Shown: positions 17,291-26,253 of the stretch, one piece after another
How positions within the stretch are numbered: position 1 is the first letter of the stretch
Layout of the letters: every line of letters begins with the position of its first letter
Source of the DNA: an uncultured Prevotellaceae bacterium
Lineage (GTDB): Bacteria; Bacteroidota; Bacteroidia; Bacteroidales; Bacteroidaceae
Length of the DNA stretch: 47,793 nt
Direction of reading: 5' to 3'
Assembly: GCA_902784565.1 (NCBI GenBank)
Contig: CACZVE010000010.1
Coordinates: 1-47,793, forward strand
Made by a program: the position numbers and the translations under genes
Notes under the pieces: model-generated
What the model was told of the DNA's origin: nothing
Databases searched by the model: none
Seen by the model: the letters and a program-made list of their open reading frames with translations, nothing else

Positions 17291-19306
17291 TTATTTCTTC
17301 ACCTTATATAGTCGGAACGACATAGCGGGGATATCGTCGAGGAGCAGGGTGGCTCCCTTGCCGGCATCCAGTTTCAGGGTGCCATTCTTCGGTGTGATAC
17401 GCTCAGGATTGTCGAGAGTATTCTCATCGTCCATGCCATTATGGCTGAGAGTGATGGTCTGAGCCATACGCTCGCCCTTCATGCCAGTCAACTGAATGCT
17501 AACAGGCTGCGACTGCTTCGAGGTATTGATGAGCTTGATGATGACCTCGTCGGTATTCTTGTCGAAGACAGAAGAGGCGAAGAGGCCGTCCTGCCCCTCC
17601 TGACCAGCAATAGGCTGTTTGTTCATCGTCATTTGCAGGACGTTAGTACCCTTGTTGGCGGCATACATCTGCTGCACATAGTAACTGCATGACTTGAACA
17701 TACGGAGGTTGTCGTACCAGATAAGGTCGGGACGCCACTGCCAGCCCTCTATATGGGCGAAGAGCGGAGCATAGGCCGTCATATAGACCACATCAGCATT
17801 ACGCTCCAAGTCGGTCATAAAGGCAGCCTCAAGGATAGAGGCCTCGTAGTGGTTCCACTTCTTGCCGTTAGCACCGTGACAGGCATACTCGCCGGCAAAC
17901 ACCTTCGGGCCTTTACGGTCATAGTGCTCATAGCGCAGGGCACCACAGAACTCACCATATTTATCCTTACCTTCTGCATTGCCCAGGAACCACGATTCCG
18001 GACGATAGAAATGCTCGTCGACAAGATCAGCCTTCAAGCGTTTCATAGCCTCCCAACCCTTTTCAAACATCTTACCTTCGGAGTCAGGGCCGCTGGTGCC
18101 GACAATCTGGATACTGGGATACTTGGCTTTGATGGCAGCCACGAATGGTTCCAAACGCTTGAAATAGAGATCGTCCCACTGCTCGTTACCCACGCCAATG
18201 AACTTCATATTGAACGGCTCAGGGTGGCCCATCTCAGCACGTTTACTACCCCACTCGCTGTCGGCAGGGCCATTGGCAAACTCTATCAGGTCAAGACAAT
18301 CCTGAATATAGGGCTGCAATTGGTCATAAGGCACATGGGCAGTATCGTCGTCCCAATTCTGGAACTGACAGGCCATTCCTACATTCAATACAGGAAGTGG
18401 CTCGGCACCGATATCCTCAGAGAGTTGGAAGAACTCGAAGAATCCGAGACCGTATGACTGGAAATAGTCAGGATAGAAACGGTAGGGGAAGGTATACTCC
18501 CAACGGTTCTCGTTTAATGGACGATTCTCTACGGGACCGATGGTGTTCTTCCACTGATAACGAGTGGCAAGATCAACACCCTCCACGATACATCCGCCAG
18601 GGAAGCGCAACAAGCCAGGATGCTCGTCGGCAAGAGCCTGAGCCAAATCACGACGCATACCATTTTTGCGGTTCTTGAAGGTATTCACAGGAAAAAGGCT
18701 GACGTGCTCCAAATCTACACCGTTCTTGCCATCGAGGAAGATACGCAACTGCGCCTTGGCGATGGTACGGGGTGATTTCATCACCACCTCGTATTGCTTC
18801 CACACGGGAGAGTTAATGGTCAGGTTAGTCTCAGCAAATTCCTGATGCTCCTCCATCGTAGCACGGTCGATGAACTGCACAATGAGTTTTCCCGTACCGT
18901 ATGGTGCTCTTGCCCACACAGAGAAACGGTATTCCTCGCCCTGATGCAGACCGATGCCGAAGAAGCCGTTGTTGCTCAGTCCTGAACGGCGCTCCTTATG
19001 ACCAGGATCACGCAACTGCACATAATGCGGACAACGCTCGAAGGGACCGTCATCCTCCACATCAAACTTACCAAAAGCCTCCCACCCCATCAGATGGTCG
19101 GGAAACTCGAAGGAGCGGTTCTTAACCAATTCACCATACAGGCCACCGTCGGCAGCGTAGTTGATGTCCTCGAAGAAGAGACCATACATCGTGGGCTGCA
19201 CGGGTGCGCCGAGTTTCTTTGTGTTCACCTCCATCATGTGGCTCTGAGCAGATACGGTGAGAGAGGAAACGAGTGCCATAGCACCAACAATTAATTTCAA
19301 TTTCAT
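17291..19306 (-). CDS. GH51 alpha-L-arabinofuranosidase
   Basis: 671 residues with a signal peptide ending VSAQ at about 21. The N-terminal part has GLFFEDINYAADGGLYGELV and NRSFEF, then a CBM4/9-like insert (SVWARAPYGTG, EVVMKSP), then the TIM barrel with GGCIVEG and the two catalytic glutamates: acid/base Glu375 (GVGNEQWDD) and nucleophile Glu473 (FAGEYACHG). A beta-sandwich closes the protein. GH51 enzymes remove terminal arabinofuranose from arabinan and arabinoxylan; export suggests the periplasm. It faces the GH43 operon and shares its terminator but has its own promoter. I find no copy of the ACGTTTTNTCCACC operator upstream of it, so it may be controlled differently from the SusC operon. 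Confidence 0.95.
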   Translation of the reverse strand: MKLKLIVGAMALVSSLTVSAQSHMMEVNTKKLGAPVQPTMYGLFFEDINYAADGGLYGELVKNRSFEFPDHLMGWEAFGKFDVEDDGPFERCPHYVQLRDPGHKERRSGLSNNGFFGIGLHQGEEYRFSVWARAPYGTGKLIVQFIDRATMEEHQEFAETNLTINSPVWKQYEVVMKSPRTIAKAQLRIFLDGKNGVDLEHVSLFPVNTFKNRKNGMRRDLAQALADEHPGLLRFPGGCIVEGVDLATRYQWKNTIGPVENRPLNENRWEYTFPYRFYPDYFQSYGLGFFEFFQLSEDIGAEPLPVLNVGMACQFQNWDDDTAHVPYDQLQPYIQDCLDLIEFANGPADSEWGSKRAEMGHPEPFNMKFIGVGNEQWDDLYFKRLEPFVAAIKAKYPSIQIVGTSGPDSEGKMFEKGWEAMKRLKADLVDEHFYRPESWFLGNAEGKDKYGEFCGALRYEHYDRKGPKVFAGEYACHGANGKKWNHYEASILEAAFMTDLERNADVVYMTAYAPLFAHIEGWQWRPDLIWYDNLRMFKSCSYYVQQMYAANKGTNVLQMTMNKQPIAGQEGQDGLFASSVFDKNTDEVIIKLINTSKQSQPVSIQLTGMKGERMAQTITLSHNGMDDENTLDNPERITPKNGTLKLDAGKGATLLLDDIPAMSFRLYKVKK

Positions 19307-19349
19307 CGCTATTTAGTTTAGAAGTTATCCGTTTTCTTTGATTCAGATG

Positions 19350-19409
19350 CAAAATTACTTTAAAAAATCAGTAAATCATTTGTTTTTTCGAAGAAAAGAA
19401 GTAATTTTG
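19350..19409. promoter_or_regulatory. Symmetric divergent promoter between GH51 and the response regulator
   Basis: An 11-bp perfect inverted repeat (CAAAATTACTT at 19350-19360 and AAGTAATTTTG at 19399-19409) provides a TAATTTTG -7 box to each strand. On the plus strand TTTG at 19379-19382 lies exactly 19 bp before the box at 19402-19409, a full consensus promoter for the response regulator gene. On the minus strand I find no clear -33 element. Confidence 0.7.
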
Positions 19410-19472
19410 TGAATTATTAATAAATCATCTGTAAAGACTAACTTTAGAACATCATAATTTATAAGGTAAGAT

Positions 19473-19829
19473 ATGAAGAAAATTTTAATTGCAGAGGACA
19501 ACGACAGTAACTTCATTCTGATGACGTATATCTTGAAGAAATACTATCAGTATGAACGTGCCCACAACGGACAGGAGGCTGTTGATATGGTGGACAAGGG
19601 AGACTATGACATTATCCTGATGGATATCAAGATGCCCGTCATGGACGGTATGGAAGCCACCAAACTGATCAAGGAGAAACATCCCAACCTCCCGATCATC
19701 GCCCTGACAGCCAACGCTTTCGACAGCGACCGTCAGTTGGCTTTTGAGGCCGGATGCGACGAGTTCCTGCCCAAACCCATCAGCAGTGATGTCTGTCTGA
19801 AGACCATCGCCAAATTTATAGAAGAGTAG
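19473..19829 (+). CDS. Single-domain response regulator (CheY-like receiver)
   Basis: 118 residues, one complete receiver domain with no output domain. Key residues are visible: acidic pair in AEDND (residues 8-9), phosphoacceptor Asp51 (ILMDIKMPVMDG), Thr79 (ALTA) and Lys101 (LPKPIS). It must act by protein contact or pass phosphate on, since there is no DNA-binding domain. It has a consensus promoter (TTTG, 19 bp, TAATTTTG) and is followed after 2 bases by the HerA-like ATPase gene, so the two are cotranscribed. No histidine kinase gene is adjacent; the sensor partner is unknown. Confidence 0.95.
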   Translation: MKKILIAEDNDSNFILMTYILKKYYQYERAHNGQEAVDMVDKGDYDIILMDIKMPVMDGMEATKLIKEKHPNLPIIALTANAFDSDRQLAFEAGCDEFLPKPISSDVCLKTIAKFIEE

Positions 19830-19831
19830 TT

Positions 19832-21427
19832 ATGCTTGACAAAGAGAGAGGGCTGTATATCGCCCATTGCGCCAACGGAGCGCTCAGCATTACTGGTAAG
19901 ATGGCCAACCGCCACGGACTCATTGCGGGAGCCACCGGTACAGGTAAGACCGTCACCCTGCAGGTGATGGCAGAGACATTCTGTCAGGCAGGCGTGCCCT
20001 GTTTCATGGCAGATATGAAGGGCGACCTCAGCGGTATCTCCCAAGTAGGTAAGATGAGCGGATTCATCGAGAAGCGTCTGCCAGAATTCGGCATTGAGAA
20101 CCCTGAGTTCCAGGCTTGTCCTGTTCGTCTCTACGATGTCTTTGGCGAACAGGGACATCCCATGCGCGCCACCATCTCACAGATGGGACCGTTGCTGCTC
20201 TCTCGTCTCATGCAACTCAACGAGACACAGGCCGGCGTACTCACCATCGTGTTCCGTATCGCCGATGAGCGCGGTCTGCAACTCCTCGATGTCAAAGACC
20301 TGCGGGCCATGCTCGACTGGGTGTCGCAGCATGCCAAAGAGTACAGAACCAAATATGGCACGGTGACCAGTATGACCGTCGGTTCTATCCAGCGTGCCTT
20401 GTTACAGTTGGAAGAACAGGGTGCAGACAAGTTCTTTGGTGAACCGTCGTTCGACATCTACGACCTGATGCAGTGTGAGGGCGGCAAGGGTGTGATGAAC
20501 GTGCTGGCTGCCGACAAACTGATGATGCAGCCGAAACTCTACTCCACCTTCCTGTTGTGGTTGATGAGCGAACTCTACTCTACCCTACCCGAGGTGGGCG
20601 ACCTGGAACTGCCGAAACTCGTGTTCTTCTTCGACGAAGCGCACATGCTATTCGCCGATACCAGCAAGGCCCTGCTCGACAAGATTGAACAGGTGATCCG
20701 TCTGATCCGTTCGAAGGGTGTGGGTATCTACTTCATCACCCAGAGTCCGTCGGATATCCCCGAGAATATCCTCGGACAACTCGGTAACCGTGTACAGCAT
20801 GCCCTCCGTGCCTATACGCCAAAGGATCAGAAGGCCGTGAAGACCGCTGCCGACACCTTCCGTACCAATCCGGAATTCAAGACAGACGAGGCTATCATGA
20901 ACTTAGAGACCGGTGAGGCACTTGTCAGTTTCCTCGACGAGAAGGGCGCGCCCAACATTGTGGAACGTGCCAAAATTCTCTTCCCCTTATCCCAGATCGG
21001 TGCCATCACCGACGGACAACGGCTCGACCTGATCAAGCAGAGTCGTATCTATGGCAAATACGATACACCCATCGACCGTGAGAGTGCCTTCGAAGTGCTG
21101 GTGGCTGAGGCTGACCGCCAACTGGCAGAGCAGGAACAACAAACGGAGATTGAGATTCCGAAGCCCTCCGGCAAAGTTGAAAAGGCAACGAAGACCGAGA
21201 AGAAAAAGCCCGGTATGATGGGTAAGGTGGGCAAGGCGATTATGACTGCACTGACCTCCACACTGGCTGCGCTTCTCGGTACCTGGGTCAGTGATAAGAT
21301 ATCCGGCAAAAAGACAAAGTCAAAAACCTCCGCCAAAGAGAAAGTCGTGAAGAATGCCACCAGTGCCGCCACCCGTACCATCACCAGGGAATTGACACGT
21401 GACATCCTCGGCAACCTCATCAAATAG
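19832..21427 (+). CDS. HerA-like ATPase, DUF853 (YjgR) family
   Basis: 531 residues. Walker A is GATGTGKT (33-40) and Walker B FFFDEAH (about 267-273); later FITQSPSDIPENILGQLGNR is the conserved sensor region of DUF853 proteins. The FtsK/HerA superfamily pumps DNA or protein as hexamers, but the substrate of the YjgR branch is not established. Residues about 435-500 are a lysine-rich linker around a short hydrophobic stretch (AIMTALTSTLAALLGTWVSDK), which could anchor it to a membrane. The start lies 2 bases behind the response regulator stop, and a TonB-dependent receptor gene follows after 28 bases. No NurA-type nuclease gene is adjacent. Confidence 0.9.
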   Translation: MLDKERGLYIAHCANGALSITGKMANRHGLIAGATGTGKTVTLQVMAETFCQAGVPCFMADMKGDLSGISQVGKMSGFIEKRLPEFGIENPEFQACPVRLYDVFGEQGHPMRATISQMGPLLLSRLMQLNETQAGVLTIVFRIADERGLQLLDVKDLRAMLDWVSQHAKEYRTKYGTVTSMTVGSIQRALLQLEEQGADKFFGEPSFDIYDLMQCEGGKGVMNVLAADKLMMQPKLYSTFLLWLMSELYSTLPEVGDLELPKLVFFFDEAHMLFADTSKALLDKIEQVIRLIRSKGVGIYFITQSPSDIPENILGQLGNRVQHALRAYTPKDQKAVKTAADTFRTNPEFKTDEAIMNLETGEALVSFLDEKGAPNIVERAKILFPLSQIGAITDGQRLDLIKQSRIYGKYDTPIDRESAFEVLVAEADRQLAEQEQQTEIEIPKPSGKVEKATKTEKKKPGMMGKVGKAIMTALTSTLAALLGTWVSDKISGKKTKSKTSAKEKVVKNATSAATRTITRELTRDILGNLIK

Positions 21428-21455
21428 ACCTAGTTGCCACGACAATCATTAGCCC

Positions 21456-23708
21456 ATGAACTTTGTAAGAGCCTTAACTGCTACGCTTCTCAGCATCTCG
21501 ACAGCCATTGTTGCAATGGCTCAGGATGCTGTTGCCGACAGTGTCGTCAGCAGTTCAGGTGATAGTAACAGGAATGTGCTGATGAATGCGGCTTCGGTCT
21601 CACAACCCCGTCAGATTTCCTTAGGCCTGCCCATCTCCGGCCATGCCTATCTCTATGAGGACGGTCTGCCGGTATCCTACTATAATTACCAAGTCTATCC
21701 CTACAAATCATGGCATGGCGGCGTCAGTCATGAGTCTGTACGGACAGCAGGTCCGCAGGATATGGTACTGAAATATGGTGTCATCACCTACAGTGTCGAC
21801 AGTTACTCCAAACTGGCTGGCGACTCGCTTGAGGGGAAGGTCAATTACACCTTCAATCACTTCGGGCGTCATGCGGTAGATGCGAATGTCTCAACACCCG
21901 TCGGAAAGGGCTGGGGCCTCAGCATCGGCACCTACCATAACATGGACCCAGGAAGCAACCATCTCGACATGACGACCCTGCAGGAGAGCATACACTTCTA
22001 CAAGGCAGCCGTCTCGAAGACCTGGAACGAAGGCAGGGGCAAAGCAGGCCTCATCTACCAGTATTCGCACAATAAGGAGATCACCGAGAACTACGGTCCC
22101 TTTATCTTCGTGGGCGACGGCAGTGTGGAGGAGTACGACGGTTTCAAACTGGGTATAGACCAATACCGTCCTGCCAACAAGATGGTGAAATACTTAGATG
22201 TGGCCACAGGACAGATGACAGAACAGGACATCGACGATGCGAACATCAATCAGGTGCACAACGTGAACTTCTTGTTGGACTACAAATGGGACAACGGGAT
22301 GAAGTTGTCCGTCCACAGTAAGTTCAAGCATGGTCATTCCTTCCGTGCCAACCCTAACATGATGGGTGTGAGCGAGGCCACTGCCGAAAGCAGATACACC
22401 TATGAGGACGGTACACCCTATATAGGAAAGGTGCAGACACGCCGCATGCTGCATTTCGACGGCTTCGAACATTCCTGGATGACCAATGCGGAACTGACGG
22501 GCAAGTCCAGGGACCACCGGCACCATTGGCGTGCAGAGATCGACTACTGGCTCAATGCCGGCGGTACAGAAACCTCCATGTATCTCTATGGCCATGAGGC
22601 GAAGAAAGACCCGAAGATGCTGTTGCTCAACGGCAACGAGGGCTATTCCTATAACTCCTACGCAGAATTTTACGACGGACATGAGCATAAACTATTTGGT
22701 CTGGCCTCCGATGAATGGAATGTCTCCAACCGTCTGTGGCTCTATGGAGGCGTCAGACTGGAATATCTGAATGTGCGAGGCTGGGCTGCCAACCAACCGT
22801 GGAAGGGTAATACCCGTCACCCTTGGTTCAGTCTGACGGACGAGGATGTCAAAAGGAATCATTTCAACAACAACCACTTCAACTATGCCTTCATCGGCAG
22901 TGCCCGTTATGCGTTACTCCCCGGATTCGGCTTACAGGCAGAATACTCCTCCGCCATCATCCATTCACAGTTGTTCCATTACGGCACTTACAACTATCCC
23001 ACACAGGAGAGTATGCCGACAAACTATTTCCGAGGGGGTATCTACTGGAAGAACAAATGGATAGACCTCACTTCACAGATAACCTACATCAGTATGAAGA
23101 ACTCGCAGGAGCGTCCTAACTTCAGTCATGTGTTGACGAAAGATGTCGGTGATATGAAGGCTGGCATGAGTGAATCGTTCACCACACCGTTCTTCTATGA
23201 CATGGCCACACTCGGATGGCTCACCGATGCCATGATCACCCCTATCGACGGTCTGAGTATTCATGTGATGTTCACCATCCGCGACCCCAGGTATAAGAAC
23301 TTTAAAATCACCCCCACTTTCAGCGACGGTGTGACAGAGGAATATGACTTCACCGACAAGACCATCACAGCCCTCTCGAAGACAGAACTGGAGATTGAGC
23401 CCTCCTACCGCTTTGGCAACTGGCGTGTGTGGCTAAGTGCCAGGTATTTCAGCAAGCAGTACATCAATAAGACGAACTCACTCTATTTCAACGGACGTTG
23501 GGAGACCTTCGGAGGGGTGGACTTCAAGTTGAACCGCTACCTGAGTTTTTCGGCAAGTGTCGTGAACATCCTGAACCAGAAAGGTGCCAGCGGTACCATC
23601 CCTGCCGCCGACCTGATCACAGATGCTTCACGATATAAGAATTATGTGATGTCGGGTACGTTTATCCGTCCCTTCACCTTTGAGTTTACCACCAAGTTTA
23701 GTTTCTAG
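21456..23708 (+). CDS. TonB-dependent receptor-like outer membrane protein
   Basis: 750 residues with a signal peptide ending near AMAQ (22). The plug region is short: NAASVSQPRQISLGLP, then YLYEDGLPVSYYNYQ, and there is no N-terminal carboxypeptidase-like domain, unlike SusC. The remainder alternates aromatic strands and loops and ends with a terminal Phe (EFTTKFSF), as outer membrane barrels do. Members of this group are usually annotated as TonB-dependent receptors of unknown substrate; there is no SusD partner here. It follows the HerA-like gene at 28 bases and probably belongs to that transcript. It converges on the phosphopantetheinyl transferase gene with only 11 bases between stops. 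Confidence 0.75.
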   Translation: MNFVRALTATLLSISTAIVAMAQDAVADSVVSSSGDSNRNVLMNAASVSQPRQISLGLPISGHAYLYEDGLPVSYYNYQVYPYKSWHGGVSHESVRTAGPQDMVLKYGVITYSVDSYSKLAGDSLEGKVNYTFNHFGRHAVDANVSTPVGKGWGLSIGTYHNMDPGSNHLDMTTLQESIHFYKAAVSKTWNEGRGKAGLIYQYSHNKEITENYGPFIFVGDGSVEEYDGFKLGIDQYRPANKMVKYLDVATGQMTEQDIDDANINQVHNVNFLLDYKWDNGMKLSVHSKFKHGHSFRANPNMMGVSEATAESRYTYEDGTPYIGKVQTRRMLHFDGFEHSWMTNAELTGKSRDHRHHWRAEIDYWLNAGGTETSMYLYGHEAKKDPKMLLLNGNEGYSYNSYAEFYDGHEHKLFGLASDEWNVSNRLWLYGGVRLEYLNVRGWAANQPWKGNTRHPWFSLTDEDVKRNHFNNNHFNYAFIGSARYALLPGFGLQAEYSSAIIHSQLFHYGTYNYPTQESMPTNYFRGGIYWKNKWIDLTSQITYISMKNSQERPNFSHVLTKDVGDMKAGMSESFTTPFFYDMATLGWLTDAMITPIDGLSIHVMFTIRDPRYKNFKITPTFSDGVTEEYDFTDKTITALSKTELEIEPSYRFGNWRVWLSARYFSKQYINKTNSLYFNGRWETFGGVDFKLNRYLSFSASVVNILNQKGASGTIPAADLITDASRYKNYVMSGTFIRPFTFEFTTKFSF

Positions 23709-23719
23709 ATGCAGACCTG

Positions 23720-24280
23720 TCAGACGCACGAGCATACCGTATAGGTGTATTGTGTTTTCTCAACGGTAGTATATTGATATCTGTCTGTATCAATCACGGT
23801 TTTCATATCATTGCTGATACCCGTACCCATGAGTTTCATCGTGGCCTCCTTCATTGTCCAAAGACGGATAAAGGCTGAGGCCGGATTATCTGCTGATTCT
23901 ATCTGCTGGGTTTCAGCGTCGTTCATGGTATAACGCACCAACGACTCCTTGTATTCCCGTATCGACTCCACATCGATACCGACGGGCTGGTCACTGACCA
24001 CACAGGCCACAGCCTCCTTACAATGGCTCAGATTGAAGAAGATATCAGGATGTCCGACGATGGAAGGCTTACCGTGTTCGTTGTATTCGAAGATGGGATT
24101 CTCCGTGATGCCGTATGCTTCACGCAGACCCTGTTTCAGCAATTGGTAAGCCAGTACACAGAGGCGCTGGCCCTGTTCATGTCTGAACTTCAGTGCCTGT
24201 TCCCGACGCTGCACCGAGATCTCTCCCAACGCCGCTTCGAGATCAAAGTCCCAAATATCCTCACTCACCAGCACCCTCAT
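23720..24280 (-). CDS. 4'-phosphopantetheinyl transferase superfamily protein (Sfp type)
   Basis: 186 residues from ATG 24280; the adjoining GTG at 24283 could also serve. The family signatures are clear: FNLSHC (82-87), the magnesium-binding GIDVES with Asp103 and Glu105, and WTMKEATMKLMGTG with Glu145. It transfers 4'-phosphopantetheine from coenzyme A to acyl- or peptidyl-carrier proteins. No polyketide, peptide synthetase or carrier gene is nearby, so the carrier partner cannot be named. The bases directly before the start codon are heptad repeats (on the minus strand GTGAAGA, ATGAAAA, GTG). Confidence 0.9.
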   Translation of the reverse strand: MRVLVSEDIWDFDLEAALGEISVQRREQALKFRHEQGQRLCVLAYQLLKQGLREAYGITENPIFEYNEHGKPSIVGHPDIFFNLSHCKEAVACVVSDQPVGIDVESIREYKESLVRYTMNDAETQQIESADNPASAFIRLWTMKEATMKLMGTGISNDMKTVIDTDRYQYTTVEKTQYTYTVCSCV

Positions 24281-24283
24281 CAC

Positions 24284-24304
24284 TTTTCATTCTTCACTAT
24301 TGAT
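24284..24304 (-). repeat. GTGAAAA-type heptads before the phosphopantetheinyl transferase start
   Basis: Read on the minus strand the units are ATCAATA (24304-24298), GTGAAGA (24297-24291) and ATGAAAA (24290-24284), followed by GTG and the ATG start. They belong to the same 7-bp family as the larger elements at 33703, 36894 and 46761 but lack the ATTTGCTRCCGC tail. Confidence 0.65.
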
Positions 24305-24331
24305 GTTTCACATCGAGCCCGCTCACGCTCG

Positions 24332-24359
24332 ACAATGCTCAAATGCGATTTGGCATTGT
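24332..24359. terminator. Hairpin downstream of rmuC
   Basis: ACAATGC (24332-24338) pairs with GCATTGT (24353-24359), and AAAT with ATTT inside, around a GCG loop. It lies 26-53 bases beyond the rmuC stop on the minus strand. There is no T-tract, so it may be an RNA-stabilising or attenuating hairpin rather than a simple terminator. Confidence 0.45.
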
Positions 24360-24384
24360 TCTCGCTTAATCACGGCCTTCACTT

Positions 24385-25689
24385 CTACTCTATCCCCACC
24401 TCCGGCATGGGAATTTTACGATTCGCATTTTCCTTGGCACCCAGGTCCACGAGTTCGCGTCCCTTCTGTACCACACTCTGCCGACCCGAAATCAGTTTAT
24501 TGTTCGTGCTGTCGTAAGCCTCTTGTACCTTATGCAGTTTCTCACCCAGGTCATTATAGCGTTGAATGAAGTCGCCTAGGCGATCCAACAACTGCTCCGC
24601 CAGTCCGAAGACCTTCTGCTGATTCTCTGCCTGTTGGTTTTGTACCCAGGCAATATGGATCATATGCAAGATACCCAACAGGTTCTGTTCACCTGTCACG
24701 AATACTTTCTTTTCAAATGCCTCGCGCCAGAGTGTCGGGTCATTGGCAAGTGCCAACTGCAACGACGACTCGAAAGGCACGAACATAATCACGAAGTCCA
24801 CGGCGTCGCGTCCGTTCTTGATATACTTCGAATAGTCCTTACGCGCCAGTTCATTCACATGCTGCCGCACACTCTTGATATGATCCTGCAGATAGCGTTC
24901 CTTCTCTTCGGGTGTCTCGGCATTCACATATTTCTCGTAGGCCACCAGCGACACCTTCGAGTCAACGATGGCATCCTGTCCCTGTGGGTAGTGCAGGATC
25001 ACGTCGGGCTGCATCTCACGACCCGTCTCGTCATTCTTCAACGGACGCCCCATCTCATCACGGAGCCGTGCCTGTACCTCGTAGTGGATACCCTCCGTCA
25101 GTCCCTGCGAAGCAAGAAGGTCACCCAGGATGATCTCACCCATATTACCGCTTACCTTATTGTCGCGCCGCAACACGTTCGTCAGACTGTCCGTCTTCTC
25201 ACCCAACTGCTGCGTCTGCTGCATCATCTGTAACATCTGTTCACGGAACGAGGCCGAATGGGCGGCACTCTCCTTCTGTGTGTCGTTGATGGCTTTCTGC
25301 ATATTGGTGATGGCCTCTTTCAAGGGTTGGGTGATGCCCGTCATCGCCTCCGTATTCTGCTCCTTCAGTTTCGAGGCACTGGTCTCCAACAGTTGCTGGG
25401 CCATATTCTTGAAACGTTCCTCATGCCGTTTCAGTTCCTCGTCCATCTGCTGGCGCACCAACTCCAGTTCCCTACCCTGACTCTCAGATTTCGCATGAAG
25501 GTCTTTATTCTCAGCCTCCAAATGTTGCACACGACTGGTGGCCGAAGCCAACTGTTCTGACTTCATTGAGAGTTCGATATCCTTCTTGCCACCCTCGATG
25601 CGGAGCGTATCCATCTTACGGTCCATCAGCAGGTAGAGCACCACTGCTCCCACCGCTATACCTATTATTATATAGAGTACAATCATCAT
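24385..25689 (-). CDS. rmuC: DNA recombination protein RmuC
   Basis: 434 residues from ATG 25689 (MMIVLYIIIG; the second ATG at 25686 is equally possible). The frame extends to 25749, but that part crosses the promoter box. An N-terminal membrane helix (about 3-22) is followed by a long coiled coil to about 180, then the RmuC nuclease-like core: SGNMGEIILGDLL, ALLRDEMGR-type region, QDAIVDSKVSLVAYEKY, DFVIMFVPFES and a conserved ILHMIHIAW. The core is of the PD-(D/E)XK type; RmuC limits inversions at short inverted repeats in E. coli. It is transcribed divergently from the DUF4332 gene. Length is normal for the family. Confidence 0.95.
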   Translation of the reverse strand: MMIVLYIIIGIAVGAVVLYLLMDRKMDTLRIEGGKKDIELSMKSEQLASATSRVQHLEAENKDLHAKSESQGRELELVRQQMDEELKRHEERFKNMAQQLLETSASKLKEQNTEAMTGITQPLKEAITNMQKAINDTQKESAAHSASFREQMLQMMQQTQQLGEKTDSLTNVLRRDNKVSGNMGEIILGDLLASQGLTEGIHYEVQARLRDEMGRPLKNDETGREMQPDVILHYPQGQDAIVDSKVSLVAYEKYVNAETPEEKERYLQDHIKSVRQHVNELARKDYSKYIKNGRDAVDFVIMFVPFESSLQLALANDPTLWREAFEKKVFVTGEQNLLGILHMIHIAWVQNQQAENQQKVFGLAEQLLDRLGDFIQRYNDLGEKLHKVQEAYDSTNNKLISGRQSVVQKGRELVDLGAKENANRKIPMPEVGIE

Positions 25690-25708
25690 CTTTACTATTA
25701 TTTTTTTG

Positions 25709-25777
25709 CAAAAGTACAGAAAAAACGCAAAAAAATCCATATAATCCATATAATCTTTGTTTTTTTTAGTATCTTTG
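25709..25777. promoter_or_regulatory. Divergent promoter cassette, rmuC / DUF4332, with 9-bp repeats
   Basis: CAAAAGTA at 25709-25716 is a TACTTTTG box for rmuC on the minus strand, and TATCTTTG at 25770-25777 is the box for the rightward gene. Between them is a tandem repeat of AATCCATAT (25734-25742, 25743-25751, partial to 25755) in poly-A and poly-T flanks. The layout matches the other divergent cassettes in the window, with a different repeat. Confidence 0.65.
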
Positions 25778-25823
25778 CAACAGAAAACTTATTAAACTCA
25801 CAAACTTTTAAACCCAACAGATT

Positions 25824-26231
25824 ATGGATTACAAGATTATTGACATCGAAGGTGTAGGCGACGTTTACGCAGAGAAACTGGTTGCCGCAGGTATCAACAA
25901 AGTGAGCGAACTGCTCGAGAAGTGTGCAGCCCCCAAGGGCCGCAAGGAACTGGCCGAGGCCACTGGCATCAGCGAGAAACTGATCCTCCGCTGGACCAAC
26001 CATGCAGACCTCTTCCGTATCAACGGTGTAGGTCCTCAGTTCTCTGAGTTGTTGGAGAAGGCTGGTGTTGACACCGTGAAGGAGTTCCGTCATCGTGTGG
26101 CAGAGAACCTGCAGCCGAAACTGGAAGAGATCAACGAGCAGTTCCACATCTGTGGTCGCGTTCCTGCTGTCAGCGAGATCCAGAAGATGATCGACCAGGC
26201 CAAGGAACTCGAGCCGAAGATGACTTACTAA
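25824..26231 (+). CDS. DUF4332 domain protein (helix-hairpin-helix)
   Basis: 135 residues, no signal peptide. Two helix-hairpin-helix-like segments are visible: IEGVGDVYAEKLVAAGI near the start and INGVGPQFSELLEKAGV at about residues 70-86, each GxG flanked by helices as in nonspecific DNA-binding motifs. DUF4332 proteins are small cytoplasmic proteins without an established role; DNA binding is plausible from the fold but unproven. The gene has its own TATCTTTG promoter and a terminator directly after the stop, so it is monocistronic. The facing gene is rmuC, also a DNA-processing protein. Confidence 0.85.
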   Translation: MDYKIIDIEGVGDVYAEKLVAAGINKVSELLEKCAAPKGRKELAEATGISEKLILRWTNHADLFRINGVGPQFSELLEKAGVDTVKEFRHRVAENLQPKLEEINEQFHICGRVPAVSEIQKMIDQAKELEPKMTY

Positions 26232-26253
26232 TCGTCTATAAGCGACAAACAAA

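Noticed and set aside
17291-19306. GH51 as a member of the SusC operon regulon through a local operator
   Set aside because: No ACGTTTTNTCCACC copy was found in 19307-19472; coregulation cannot be claimed from sequence.
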